A stretch of 64,000 bases of DNA from G963667145 sp963667145 (GCA_963667145.1 OY762943.1:1240001-1304000); one strand, 5' to 3'. Shown: positions 55,524 through 64,000, counted from the stretch's first letter. Notes: generated from the sequence alone by a model not told the origin. Made by a program: numbers and translations.

Positions 55524-56285
55524 GTGAATATATTGGTTTCCAACGACGATGGATACGACGCTCCCGGCATTCAGACTTTGATAAGCAGATTGGAGCAAGA
55601 CGGACACAACATCATGGTTGTGGCACCCGAGACACAGCAAAGTGCCAAGTCGCACAGCCTCACTCTGCACGACACTTTGTATTGCTATCAGGTGAAAGAA
55701 AATCATTACAAAGTCAGTGGAACTCCCGCCGATTGCGTGTTGCTTGCCGAGAAGAGACTGCTGAGTGATAAGAAGATAGATTTGGTGATTTCGGGAATCA
55801 ACAAAGGTCAAAATATCGGCGAAGATATTTACTATTCTGGCACTGTCGCTGCTGCCAGAGAGGCTACTTTCCACGGATACAAGGCGATTGCTGTTTCCAG
55901 ATTGGGCTTCGAGGGATTGGATTTTGAATTGGCAGCTGAGTTCATCGCTCAGGCGGTGCAAAACGGTTTGACAGATTTTATTCAGGAGAGGGAATTTTTG
56001 AACATTAACGTGCCGGATATTACACGAGATGAGTTGGAAGGCGTAGTTGTTGCTCAGCTCGGGCATCGGGAATTTACCAGCTTCAGCAAAGGAAAAATTT
56101 TGGACAACGGAGTGATTGAGTTCAATTTTGGCGTAGAGGACGTTATTTTCCAAAAAGACCCTGGGACGGATATTGAAGCGGTTCTTGACAATAAAATTTC
56201 CATAACGCCTGTTTTTGCCAATCTTTCTAATGAGAAATCTCTTCGAGAATTGGGGAAATGGGAATTTTTAAGCGAGTTTAAATAA
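55524..56285 (+). CDS. surE: 5'/3'-nucleotidase SurE
   Basis: A 253-aa SurE phosphatase that dephosphorylates nucleoside 5'- and 3'-monophosphates. Motifs: MNILVSNDDGYDAPGI with the metal-binding DD, VVAPETQQSAKSHSLTL with the Ser of the site, VSGTPADCVLLA, and VISGINKGQNIGEDIYYSGT plus VAAAREA. The start is GTG with AGGAG five bases upstream. Its TAA overlaps the next ATG (TAATG), indicating coupling with the MsbA-like gene. Confidence 0.95.
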   Translation: MNILVSNDDGYDAPGIQTLISRLEQDGHNIMVVAPETQQSAKSHSLTLHDTLYCYQVKENHYKVSGTPADCVLLAEKRLLSDKKIDLVISGINKGQNIGEDIYYSGTVAAAREATFHGYKAIAVSRLGFEGLDFELAAEFIAQAVQNGLTDFIQEREFLNINVPDITRDELEGVVVAQLGHREFTSFSKGKILDNGVIEFNFGVEDVIFQKDPGTDIEAVLDNKISITPVFANLSNEKSLRELGKWEFLSEFK

Positions 56286-58174
56286 TGAGAAATGTTAAAA
56301 GATTGTATAAGATAGCTTTAAGGCACTGGCCGTTTTTGGCTTTTGGCTTTGTTTTCATGGTGGGCTATTCACTCTTTTCCGCTGTCTCCATCACTTTTGT
56401 GAAGCCTGTCTTGGATTTCATCTTTGTGCGTGAACCTGGCTCTATGAGCAACATCACCGACTTGAAATCTTTTTGGCACGGAGTTGGAGTTTGCATGGAT
56501 TCTCTCCCGTCATGGTCACAGCTTTTTGTTGGGGAAGATGTTTTTACGCCTTTTTTGGAGGCTCTAAAAGGGTTGTTGCTTAGCACGGAACCTTTTTTGC
56601 TCTTGATGATTGTCGGCTCTTTTGCGGTTACAGCTATCCTTGTTAAAAACCTCTTTTTCTATGGAGACAAAATTTGCTTTGGCAAACTGAAATATCTGAC
56701 TATCAAAGATGTTCGGGACAAGATGTTCGACAGCTATATGAGGCAGTCGCTGTTGTTTTTCTCCAAGAACAAGGTTGGCGATTCCATGGTGCGAATGGTA
56801 AACGATGTGGATATTATCAGCGTGTTGTATATCACGTCGTTGATGGAGATTATCCGCAATAGCCTGATAGTGCTATCTTTTCTGATTTTGGCATTGAGCA
56901 TGAACGCCAAACTGTTTTTGATTAGCATTGTTGTTTTGCCACTTTTCCCGTTGCTTATCGGGATGATTGGTAAAAAAATCAAAAAATATTCCCAAAAAAT
57001 TCAAGCGAAGTTTTCCGACCTTTTTTCTCATGTTGAGGAGTCTTTGGCGAATGTTTGGATAGTGAAAGCTTTTTGCAAAGAGGCGGAAGAGCGAAGAAAA
57101 TTTAGCGATATTAACTCTACGCATTTACGCTACGAATTGAAAGCTCTGATGTACAGCACCATCAACACTCCACTATCTGAGGTCAATTCCATTTTGACCA
57201 TCGTGATAATCTTGCTTTTGGGCGGAGCGAGTGTTTTAGCAGGAACCAGTGATTTTACCTTTGGCGATTTTATGGTTTTCTTGGCTGCTGTGGCTTCGAT
57301 GCTCCATCCGATGAAGGTGATAAGCAAGTGCTACGCCGAGCTGAAAAAAGCCAACGTTTCGTTAGATAGAGTTTCCAAGATTTTGGATTTGGAGACTGGT
57401 GTTATCGAGAAAAAAGATGCCTCAACGGTTAAAGATTTTGAAGAAAAAATCGAGTTCAGAAATCTGTCTTTTGCTTATTCAGAGGGTGGCGAAAAAGTTT
57501 TGAAAGAGATCAATTTGGAAGTGCTAAAAGGCGAAACTGTGGCTTTTGTGGGAGCTTCTGGTAGTGGGAAAACCACGTTGGTAAACTTGCTTCCCAGATT
57601 TTACGACTATTCTCAGGGCGAGATTTTGATTGACGGAGTTTGCTCCCGAGAGTTCACGCTTCGTTCGTTGCGGTCTCTTTTCGGGATAGTTACGCAAAAT
57701 TCCATCCTTTTCTCGGACACAATTTTTAATAATATCGCTTATGGACATCGCGGAGTTGCTGACGAGAAAGCGGTTGTGAACGCTGCCAAAACAGCTTTTG
57801 CTGATGAATTTATAGAGAAATTGCCCAACGGTTATCAGCAAGTTTTGACTTCCAAGGGTGCAAATCTTTCGGGCGGACAAAAGCAACGGATTTGCATTGC
57901 ACGGGCTGTGGTTTCCGATCCTCCGATTTTGATTTTTGATGAGGCGACGTCGGCTTTGGACACGATTGCGGAAAAAAATGTGCAGACTGCCATTGACAGA
58001 GTTACCGCAGATCGTACGGTTTTTGTGATAGCTCACAGGCTGTCCACTGTGATTTCCGCAGACAAAATAGTGGTGATGGATAGTGGCGAAATTGTCGGCA
58101 TTGGCAAGCACGATAACTTGCTGAAAAATTGCCCGCAGTACCAAAACTTGTACAATCTTCAGCTGAATAAATGA
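56285..58174 (+). CDS. MsbA-like ABC exporter (membrane-ATPase fusion)
   Basis: A 629-aa half-transporter with six membrane helices in residues 1-350 and an ATPase domain after about 380. Walker A GASGSGKTTLVN, signature LSGGQKQRICIARAV, Walker B ILIFDEATSALD and H-loop VIAHRLSTV are intact. Homodimers of this type flip lipid A precursors or export drugs and lipids. A lipid A role is plausible for a Gram-negative but not shown. It overlaps surE by one base and the acylphosphatase by four. Confidence 0.9.
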   Translation: MRNVKRLYKIALRHWPFLAFGFVFMVGYSLFSAVSITFVKPVLDFIFVREPGSMSNITDLKSFWHGVGVCMDSLPSWSQLFVGEDVFTPFLEALKGLLLSTEPFLLLMIVGSFAVTAILVKNLFFYGDKICFGKLKYLTIKDVRDKMFDSYMRQSLLFFSKNKVGDSMVRMVNDVDIISVLYITSLMEIIRNSLIVLSFLILALSMNAKLFLISIVVLPLFPLLIGMIGKKIKKYSQKIQAKFSDLFSHVEESLANVWIVKAFCKEAEERRKFSDINSTHLRYELKALMYSTINTPLSEVNSILTIVIILLLGGASVLAGTSDFTFGDFMVFLAAVASMLHPMKVISKCYAELKKANVSLDRVSKILDLETGVIEKKDASTVKDFEEKIEFRNLSFAYSEGGEKVLKEINLEVLKGETVAFVGASGSGKTTLVNLLPRFYDYSQGEILIDGVCSREFTLRSLRSLFGIVTQNSILFSDTIFNNIAYGHRGVADEKAVVNAAKTAFADEFIEKLPNGYQQVLTSKGANLSGGQKQRICIARAVVSDPPILIFDEATSALDTIAEKNVQTAIDRVTADRTVFVIAHRLSTVISADKIVVMDSGEIVGIGKHDNLLKNCPQYQNLYNLQLNK

Positions 58175-58458
58175 GCCAAGTGAACAAATCTTTTTGCTAT
58201 TTCGTGAGTGGCAGAGTGCATGGCGTCGGCTACAGGAAGTTTGTGTATAAAAGGGCTCTCGGCTTGAGACTGTGCGGATATGTGAGGAATTTGACGGATG
58301 GCAGAGTGGAAGTTGTGGTTAGCTTTCATACGGACGAGCAACAAAAAATTTTTGAAAATGATTTGCGTAAAGGACCGATTTTTGCCAGAGTGGATGATGT
58401 GAAAAGGGTAGAGATAAGTAATTATGACAAAAATAATTTTGAAATTTTGTTTAGTTAG
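58171..58458 (+). CDS. acyP: acylphosphatase
   Basis: A 95-aa enzyme that hydrolyses acyl phosphates. The catalytic Arg is in SGRVHGVGYRKFVYKRA and the catalytic Asn in GYVRNLTDGRVEVVV, both intact. Length is normal for the family. It overlaps the MsbA-like gene by ATGA and the NlpD-like gene by 35 bp, so three genes are packed into one unit. Confidence 0.93.
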   Translation: MSQVNKSFCYFVSGRVHGVGYRKFVYKRALGLRLCGYVRNLTDGRVEVVVSFHTDEQQKIFENDLRKGPIFARVDDVKRVEISNYDKNNFEILFS

Positions 58459-59533
58459 CCTTTTGGTGGTCGCGTGTTCGCCTACTGTTAGATATAACTC
58501 CAATCCCGAGGCACTGAAATCTTCCACCAAAAAGAGTCAAGGCATCACATCGCTCAATCAGGCGTATAGCAATCCCCAGTATGTCACGAAATCCGATGAG
58601 TACCACATCGTTCAGCGTGGGGAGAACCTTTACCAAATAAGCAAATCTTGTGGCATTTCCGTGAACGACCTGAAACTTTATAACAATTTGGACGACGACG
58701 AGATTTTCATTGGGCAAAAAATTTATTTCACGCCAGTTGCCCGTTTTTATTCAAAATACATCACTCGCAGGGATATTCCCGCCACGAAATATCACACAGT
58801 GGCAAATGGGGAGACTCTGGCGGACATCTCTCAGATGTACGGGATTTTCGTGTTGAATTTGGTTGCTTATAACGAACTGGAAAGCACACAGGTGGAGATA
58901 GGGCAGAAGGTTTGGCTCGTTGCAGGCAAGGTGGAGAAGAAGTCCGAGATTTCCAAGAAAAAGGTAACTTACACCACTCCCAAGAGGAAATCCATCAAGA
59001 CGTTGGCACCCGCCACTACTGCAAATAGCGTGCGGACGAAAGTTACCACTGGAGTAGGCGGAGGCACGATAATCGCGGCGAAATCTGTAGTGCCAAAAGT
59101 CGTTCCCACTGTGAGCAGAGTTTCCACCAAAACGATTTCCCAAGCCAAACCACAGCACTCCAAGTTGAGCTTGCCTCTGGAAGGCGGAAGAGTTATCTCC
59201 AATTTTGGTACTCACGGCGTTGTTGTGAACAAAGGCATCGATATTGCAGGAAAGGACGGTCAGCCAGTGAACGCAGTTTTGCCGGGGAAAGTGATTTTCG
59301 CTGGAGAACAGCGAGGCTATGGCAATGTGATAGTATTGGAACACGAGAAATTCGTGATGACTGTGTATGCACACAACAAGGCGAATTTGGTGCGAAGTGG
59401 GGACAAAGTAACTGCAGGACAACCGATAGCTAAACTCGGTCAGACAGGTCGTGTGGACACTCCGCAACTGCATTTTGAATATCGAGTAAAGGGGAAAGCC
59501 GTTGACCCACGGAAAGTGTTAGTAGGGCTTTAG
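58424..59533 (+). CDS. NlpD-like lipoprotein, two LysM domains and a degenerate M23 domain
   Basis: A 369-aa lipoprotein; the signal ends VVACS. Two LysM peptidoglycan-binding modules follow (YHIVQRGENLYQISKSCGIS and YHTVANGETLADISQMYGIF), then a Thr/Lys-rich linker and an M23/LytM domain. The LytM part reads NKGIDIAGKDGQPVNAVLPG and later LHFEYRVKGKAVDPRKVL. The first zinc-binding His of active peptidases is Asn-Lys here, as in NlpD and EnvC, so it probably activates an amidase for daughter cell separation instead of cutting. Confidence 0.9.
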   Translation: MTKIILKFCLVSLLVVACSPTVRYNSNPEALKSSTKKSQGITSLNQAYSNPQYVTKSDEYHIVQRGENLYQISKSCGISVNDLKLYNNLDDDEIFIGQKIYFTPVARFYSKYITRRDIPATKYHTVANGETLADISQMYGIFVLNLVAYNELESTQVEIGQKVWLVAGKVEKKSEISKKKVTYTTPKRKSIKTLAPATTANSVRTKVTTGVGGGTIIAAKSVVPKVVPTVSRVSTKTISQAKPQHSKLSLPLEGGRVISNFGTHGVVVNKGIDIAGKDGQPVNAVLPGKVIFAGEQRGYGNVIVLEHEKFVMTVYAHNKANLVRSGDKVTAGQPIAKLGQTGRVDTPQLHFEYRVKGKAVDPRKVLVGL

Positions 59534-59750
59534 GAAATGCTTGAACTGATATTCATTATTCTTTAAGATTTTTTAGTGGAAGACTAAAAATGAGATTTGG
59601 TTGGGGATGTTGTTGTAACGTTGAGTATATGTAATGTAAGCGATTGCGGGCTTCAAACTTATCAAACCGTGAAAATTTAAAGCGGGCTACAGCCCTGAAT
59701 TTACTACCATCTCGCCCATTTTGTATATACAGTGTTGGCAATAGTTATTA
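59534..59750. other. intergenic region ending in an inverted repeat arm
   Basis: A 217-bp gap between two convergent genes. It includes GCGGGCTACAGCCC (a weak hairpin, 59681-59694) and, at its right end, TGTTGGCAATAGTTATTA (59733-59750), which pairs with a copy on the far side of the HEPN-like gene. No gene is seen. Confidence 0.45.
59733..59750. repeat. inverted repeat arm, left of the HEPN-like gene
   Basis: TGTTGGCAATAGTTAT matches, inverted and with one mismatch, ATAATTATTGCCAACA at 61052-61067. The arms lie just outside the two ends of the single gene between them. Confidence 0.7.
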
Positions 59751-61040
59751 CTAGAAGTTGAAGCCTGAATATAATGTCCAATCAAACTTAGAATCACGCT
59801 TCATTACTTCATCAACAATTTCTTTATTAGTCGTTCTAGCCAAACGTCTATCATTTATTTGACCATTCCCAATAACTCCTTCCACAATTTCTGTTAATTC
59901 AATTAAATTGAAACCACCTAAATAAGGTTCTATTAATTTATCAAACCTTGCATCAGCTTGGTCAAAGTTCGAACTTTTTATAAACATCCTTATTAATAAT
60001 GCGTTCGATTCTGAGTTTAAACCTTGACTTAAACAAATATGATTTAATTCAAGAATGCTTTTAATGCTTATAGAACCATTAAATTCATAATGGTTTATTG
60101 CTTTTAAATCTTTTAAATGGCTTGCAAGATTATCCTTAAGGAAAAATGCTGTGAAAGTGTAATTGTTGTCATTCTCTATAGTTTTCTTTATTAACGTTTT
60201 TGCACTACTATTCAGTTTTAAGTAGATATCTGGATAGACATTCATAAATGAAATAATCCATGGAATGCATTTTAGGTCTATATTATTTGAAAAATATTGT
60301 TTATCACTTTCTATGAAATCTAATATTTCAGTATAATTTCTATTACATATTATCTTTAATGCTTTATAGTTAATCTCTCTATTTTCTTCACATTTTGTAT
60401 TATCAAGTTTGAAAACAATTTTCCACATAGACCGAAAAATGTCTTTTTCAATAGTTTTATTCAAATTCTCGAAATATTTGGATCCCAAATGAGTCGTTAT
60501 ATCCGCTTCTGTCACCAATATATCTTTAATTTCCACTAAATTTTTAAGAAAGTCACCAAGAATCTTTTTTGATAACAAAGCAGGCTTTATAAGCAAACCT
60601 TCAAGACTATTTATAATATGTGCTCTTACAGTATCTTTATTAGGGCTAAACAATTTATAACTTTGCAAAATCACAGGATGAGCACATAAATGGCGATGTT
60701 TCTGCAAATGAATAATATTTTGATAATCTGAATGTTCTAAGATTTTCGTTTGAGTTTTAACCATCTCAATCAATTTATTTTCCCAATCTGATAAAGTTGG
60801 TTTTTCGGTTTGTAGTCTATCTATTTCTTGTAATATTCCTTTTGCATTAGAGTCGTTAAACTGGTCTCTAAGTTCTTGTAGCTTATATACCAAATCACAA
60901 ATTACAATTGAGTATAGCATTACAACTGCTGACCTATAATTTTCCGAATAGTAAGAGCTTAATACTTCTTTGAAATATTCCTTTGTTTTAGAATCTTTTA
61001 TTTCATTAACTAATCTATCAATAGTGTATGTTCTTGTCAT
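59751..61040 (-). CDS. HEPN-like domain protein, possible defence gene
   Basis: I do not recognise a named family for this 429-aa protein. The N-terminal 125 residues are helical (YYSENYRSAVVMLYSIVICD) and end in KHRHLCAHPV, where Arg116-x4-His121 fits the R-x4-6-H motif of HEPN ribonucleases. Residues 200-400 are helical repeats with no catalytic motif seen. No signal peptide or membrane segment. The gene is markedly AT-rich, has no ribosome site, stands opposite to its left neighbour, and is framed by inverted repeats next to tRNAs, all typical of a transferred accessory gene. Confidence 0.6.
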   Translation of the reverse strand: MTRTYTIDRLVNEIKDSKTKEYFKEVLSSYYSENYRSAVVMLYSIVICDLVYKLQELRDQFNDSNAKGILQEIDRLQTEKPTLSDWENKLIEMVKTQTKILEHSDYQNIIHLQKHRHLCAHPVILQSYKLFSPNKDTVRAHIINSLEGLLIKPALLSKKILGDFLKNLVEIKDILVTEADITTHLGSKYFENLNKTIEKDIFRSMWKIVFKLDNTKCEENREINYKALKIICNRNYTEILDFIESDKQYFSNNIDLKCIPWIISFMNVYPDIYLKLNSSAKTLIKKTIENDNNYTFTAFFLKDNLASHLKDLKAINHYEFNGSISIKSILELNHICLSQGLNSESNALLIRMFIKSSNFDQADARFDKLIEPYLGGFNLIELTEIVEGVIGNGQINDRRLARTTNKEIVDEVMKRDSKFDWTLYSGFNF

Positions 61041-61288
61041 GTGCGTTTTTTATAATTATTGCCAACATCCTATAAACGCCATATTTCTTATATTCTTCTA
61101 ATTTGACATTGTATGCGAATGTTTTATTCATATATTTCTTCTTTATCTGAAAAAGTTTGCCCCCTTGAAAAAGGACTTTATCTTTTTGGTCAAGGGATTT
61201 TGGGTGTAAAATTTTAGATGAAAGTATTTTTCTGAAGAGAGAGTAGATATTGAGGTCAAAAAATTTATGGAGAGCTTTCAGAATTAAA
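61041..61288. other. AT-rich intergenic region upstream of the HEPN-like gene
   Basis: No gene is visible. It carries the right inverted repeat arm (61052-61067) and a possible hairpin CCCTTGAAAAAGGA...CAAGGG near 61162-61195. The promoter of the HEPN-like gene should be here. Confidence 0.4.
61052..61067. repeat. inverted repeat arm, right of the HEPN-like gene
   Basis: ATAATTATTGCCAACA, the inverted partner of 59733-59750, lies 12 bp outside the HEPN-like start codon. Confidence 0.7.
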
Positions 61289-61365
61289 TGGCACGCCAGT
61301 CAGGATTCGAACCTGAGACCTACGGCTTAGAAGGCCGTTGCTCTATCCAGCTGAGCTACTGGCGC
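61289..61365 (-). tRNA. tRNA-Arg (anticodon UCU)
   Basis: A 77-nt cloverleaf on the minus strand with acceptor GCGCCAG, D-arm TAGCTCAGCTGGATAGAGC, anticodon loop CTTCTAA, T-arm GGTTCGAATCC and encoded CCA. Confidence 0.97.
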
Positions 61366-61380
61366 ACTACCTTAAATAAT

Positions 61381-61457
61381 TGGTAGCGACACAGGGACTC
61401 GAACCCCGGACACTCGGATTATGATTCCGATGCTCTAACCAACTGAGCTATGTCGCC
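61381..61457 (-). tRNA. tRNA with anticodon CAU (elongator Met, or Ile2)
   Basis: A 77-nt cloverleaf with acceptor GGCGACA, D-arm AGCTCAGTTGGTTAGAGC, anticodon loop ATCATAA, T-arm GGGTTCGAGTCCC and encoded CCA. Sequence alone leaves elongator methionine and lysidine-modified isoleucine both open; the body looks more like elongator Met. Confidence 0.93.
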
Positions 61458-61468
61458 ACATAAAAAAA

Positions 61469-61545
<77 letters not shown>

Positions 61546-61678
61546 TCAACAAAATCCAGTCTCAAATTTATGGTATCCGTGTCAAATAAAAATTTCTTAA
61601 TTTATTTTTTTCAATCTTGTTGACTAAATTTCAGTGTGAACGATTTGTCCAGAGTATGCTTTTTTAGAAGAGGTTGAC

Positions 61679-63835
61679 ATGAAAAAGATGTTATCGGTGG
61701 TCTATTTTTTAGGGTGCTTTTCTTTGGTATTTGCCGAAGGGAACGGAGCTATTGAAGAAGCCACCATGTTGGCGGTGCAGATTGGTGTCATTATTTTTGT
61801 AGCCAAGATTTTCGGAGATTTGTTCAGGAAAATCGGCTTGCCGTCGGTTCTTGGGGAGATAAGTGCCGGAATAGTCATAGGACCGTATTTGTTGGGTTCG
61901 CTGGGATTCGCAGGCTTTCCCGAAGGTATTTTCCCGCTTGTTGATGGGAGTTTCCCGATTTCGCCCACACTTTATTCCATCTCCACATTCGCTTCCATAG
62001 TGTTGCTTTTCTGTGCAGGATTGGAAACCGATTTGGATATGATAATGAGCTTCGGTGGAGGCTCTATCAAGAAATTACTGGGGAAGTTTTCCCTATTTGT
62101 AGTTGCCGATGTTATCTTCTCTTTCGGCTTGGCTGCTCTGGCTGGGATGCTTTATTTCGACAAAGGTTTTATGAGTCCAACGTGCTTGTTTTTGGGAATT
62201 TTGTCCACAGCCACTTCCATAGGTGCAACCGCTCGGATAATCTCCGAAAAGCGAAAACTGAGTTCTGCTGAGGGTGTGACGATTTTGTCCATTGCAGTGT
62301 TGGACGACATTTCGGGAATAATAATCTTCGCCATCGTCTTGGGAATAATCGGCTCAATTAGCAGTGGTGCTGCGATGAACTGGGCGAAGGTTTTTGTGAT
62401 TGGGGGCAAAGCCGTTGGAGTTTGGCTTCTTTTCACATTGTTGGGTTTGGCTTTTGCTCACAAAATTTCCAAGACGCTCAAGTTGTTCAAAAATCGCTAT
62501 ATCTTTTCCACGTTGGCTTTCGGATTGGCACTTTTGGTAGCAGGAGTCTTTGAGAAAGCAGGCTTGGCGATGATTATCGGAGCCTACGTCACGGGGTTGT
62601 CGCTCTCCAAAACCGACATCAGCTTCACCATTTTGGACAGTGTGGAACTCCTGAAAGTGATGTTCGTGCCGATATTTTTCGTGGTAGTGGGAATGATGGT
62701 TGACGTGAGGGTTTTTGGGGAAAGCTCTGTGTTGCTGTTTGGACTGGTTTTTTCCGCAGTGGCGATAGTTGCCAAGATATTGGGATGCGGACTGCCCAGT
62801 TTACTTGTGGGGTTCAATCCTCTCGGTGCATTGCGGATTGGCTTTGGCATGGTGCCTCGCGGAGAAGTGACGACTATCGTTGCGGGCATAGGTCTTGCTG
62901 GAGGATTCATCTCCACGGATATTTTCGGATGTGCCATTATTTTGGTTTTGCTCAGCACAGCTGTTGCCTCGCCTGTGATAGGGCATTTGTTTGAGAAAGA
63001 CAAAAAGGGAATTGAGCAGAAGGACGCGGGCGAGAATATGAAGGTGGTGGAGTTCAAGTTTGCCACACAGCAATTCACCAGTTTTTTGGCGGACACGACG
63101 ATTGGATTTTTCCGCAACGAAGGGTTTTTTATTCATGCTCTGCGTCTGGAGGACAAACTTTACTACATCAGAAAAGATTTGATTAACATTAAATTGTTGG
63201 TGATGCCAAGGATAATCAAAGTGGAAACTCAAGGCGAGAATATTGATTTCGTGAAGGCTCTTATAAATGAAGCACTTACGCAGTTGGTGGAAGAGATGAA
63301 TTTGCTCAAAGGCGAAGTGAGTACTCAGAAAAAAAATCTGCGACCGACTTTGGGGAACAAAGAAATCGTGATGAACGAGAAGAGCAAAATCAAGCTCAAA
63401 GATTTTGTGTGTCGGCAGGCAATTTTGCCGAATTTGAAGGGCGATAACGTCGATAGCATCATTCAGGAGATGATAAACTGCTTGGCAGATGCAGGGAAAA
63501 TCAAGCACAAGGAACTGGCTTTGCAGGCGGTTTTGGCACGTGAGCATACGGCGTCTACAGCTTTTGGAAATTATGCGTGCTTCCCGCATGCCAAGACCGA
63601 CGCCGTGGAGCAAGGAGTTGTGGCGGTAGGAATTACCGCCAAAGACATAGATGCTGGTTCGATGGACAAGCGACCGACGAAGATTTTCGTGCTGATACTC
63701 TCGTCCAACAAAAACGCTTCTCCGCATATTCAGATAATGACTCAGCTCGCTCAGAAAGTCGATTCTCTGGAGAAGTCCGAAAAGTTATTGCAACTAACTG
63801 GAGAGCAAGAAATTTACGACTATTTCGCACAATGA
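61679..63835 (+). CDS. CPA2-type cation:proton antiporter fused to a PTS EIIA domain
   Basis: A 718-aa fusion. Residues 1-440 are a Na+/H+ or K+/H+ antiporter of the KefB/NapA type with about twelve helices, including GLPSVLGEISAGIVIGPYLL, ILSIAVLDDISGIIIFAIVL (the DD-type ion site) and GLAMIIGAYVTGLSLSKTDI. After a linker, residues about 565-718 match PTS EIIA of the fructose/mannitol class; the phosphorylatable His637 is in CFPHAKT. The phosphorylation state of that domain could gate the transporter. AGAAGAGG precedes the ATG. The following Smr gene overlaps its stop. Confidence 0.9.
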   Translation: MKKMLSVVYFLGCFSLVFAEGNGAIEEATMLAVQIGVIIFVAKIFGDLFRKIGLPSVLGEISAGIVIGPYLLGSLGFAGFPEGIFPLVDGSFPISPTLYSISTFASIVLLFCAGLETDLDMIMSFGGGSIKKLLGKFSLFVVADVIFSFGLAALAGMLYFDKGFMSPTCLFLGILSTATSIGATARIISEKRKLSSAEGVTILSIAVLDDISGIIIFAIVLGIIGSISSGAAMNWAKVFVIGGKAVGVWLLFTLLGLAFAHKISKTLKLFKNRYIFSTLAFGLALLVAGVFEKAGLAMIIGAYVTGLSLSKTDISFTILDSVELLKVMFVPIFFVVVGMMVDVRVFGESSVLLFGLVFSAVAIVAKILGCGLPSLLVGFNPLGALRIGFGMVPRGEVTTIVAGIGLAGGFISTDIFGCAIILVLLSTAVASPVIGHLFEKDKKGIEQKDAGENMKVVEFKFATQQFTSFLADTTIGFFRNEGFFIHALRLEDKLYYIRKDLINIKLLVMPRIIKVETQGENIDFVKALINEALTQLVEEMNLLKGEVSTQKKNLRPTLGNKEIVMNEKSKIKLKDFVCRQAILPNLKGDNVDSIIQEMINCLADAGKIKHKELALQAVLAREHTASTAFGNYACFPHAKTDAVEQGVVAVGITAKDIDAGSMDKRPTKIFVLILSSNKNASPHIQIMTQLAQKVDSLEKSEKLLQLTGEQEIYDYFAQ

Positions 63836-64000
63836 TGGAAGTCGATTTGCACGGGCTGACCGTTCAGGAAGGTTTGGCGACTTTGGTGCAAAAGTACAAC
63901 AGCTTTGTGAGTTCGTCGCCCTGTGAATTGTGGGTAATACACGGCTATGGCTCAGGTGGAAGCGGAGGCGTTCTCAAGAGGAAAGTGCGAGCTTTTTTGC
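63832..64000 (+). CDS. Smr-domain protein, 3' end cut by window edge
   Basis: A partial frame begins at ATGATG overlapping the antiporter stop codon. It reads MEVDLHGLTVQEGLATLVQK and then ELWVIHGYGSGGSGGVLKRK, the DLHG and HGxGxG motifs of Smr (small MutS-related) domains, which act as nucleases. Only 56 residues lie within the window, so whether this is a stand-alone Smr protein cannot be told. Confidence 0.85.
   Translation, partial: MMEVDLHGLTVQEGLATLVQKYNSFVSSSPCELWVIHGYGSGGSGGVLKRKVRAFL

Noticed and set aside
59733..61067. The inverted arms as integron attC sites
   Set aside because: GTTGGCA and TGCCAAC come close to but do not satisfy the GTTRRRY/RYYYAAC core consensus, and no second pair of core boxes or integrase is visible.
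62801..63727. A 308-aa minus-strand open frame
   Set aside because: Antisense to the antiporter-EIIA gene, whose domains are intact.

Overview
The window comes from a Gram-negative bacterium of low to moderate GC. The evidence is lipoboxes, an Omp85/POTRA protein, outer-membrane barrels, a LolCDE-like ABC module and an NlpD-like protein. Very large GLUG-repeat and BspA/DUF285-repeat surface proteins, a YgfK-type enzyme and a nucleoside ABC importer suit a fermentative, host- or sludge-associated anaerobe, perhaps near the FCB group. I cannot fix the phylum from this sequence.

Layout. 1-590: 5' part of a molybdate-type binding protein gene (minus strand). 591-1680: non-coding DNA with a 586-bp-offset direct repeat and small palindromes. 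1681-6696: a 1671-aa GLUG-repeat surface protein. 7059-7724: an O-methyltransferase. 7816-14118: a nucleoside uptake operon (ATPase, two permeases, lipoprotein 5'-nucleotidase, BMP-family binding lipoprotein) closed by a terminator. 14203-15756: a family 2 glycosyltransferase and an unknown exported protein.

15758-32976: a complete type I-B CRISPR-Cas locus (cas6-cas8b-cas7-cas5-cas3-cas4-cas1-cas2), a leader, and an 8.4-kb array of about 101 30-bp repeats. The array has been reshaped by block duplications of spacers. An IS481-family element has inserted inside one repeat, and an internally deleted IS256-family element sits near the distal end. 33314-39979: a 2221-aa repeat lipoprotein.

40118-47775 (minus strand): a ten-gene operon with a membrane protein, winged-helix regulator, 2TM protein, LolD-like ATPase, FtsX/LolC-like permease, LolA-like carrier, outer-membrane barrel, two TPR-like proteins and a POTRA/Omp85 protein. 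It looks like a dedicated envelope export system. 48000-50255: a small lipoprotein, a lipoprotein caspase and a DUF4384 protein.

50420-59533: a YgfK-like iron-sulfur flavoprotein, class II aldolase, MtaD-type deaminase, SurE, MsbA-like exporter, acylphosphatase and NlpD-like protein. 59751-61040: an isolated HEPN-like gene flanked by inverted repeats. 61289-61545: three tRNAs. 61679-64000: a CPA2 antiporter fused to a PTS EIIA domain, then the start of an Smr-domain gene.

Two themes recur. One is nucleotide and nucleoside salvage (importer plus nucleotidase, SurE, MtaD with aldolase, YgfK). The other is defence and genome plasticity (CRISPR, IS elements, caspase, HEPN protein).
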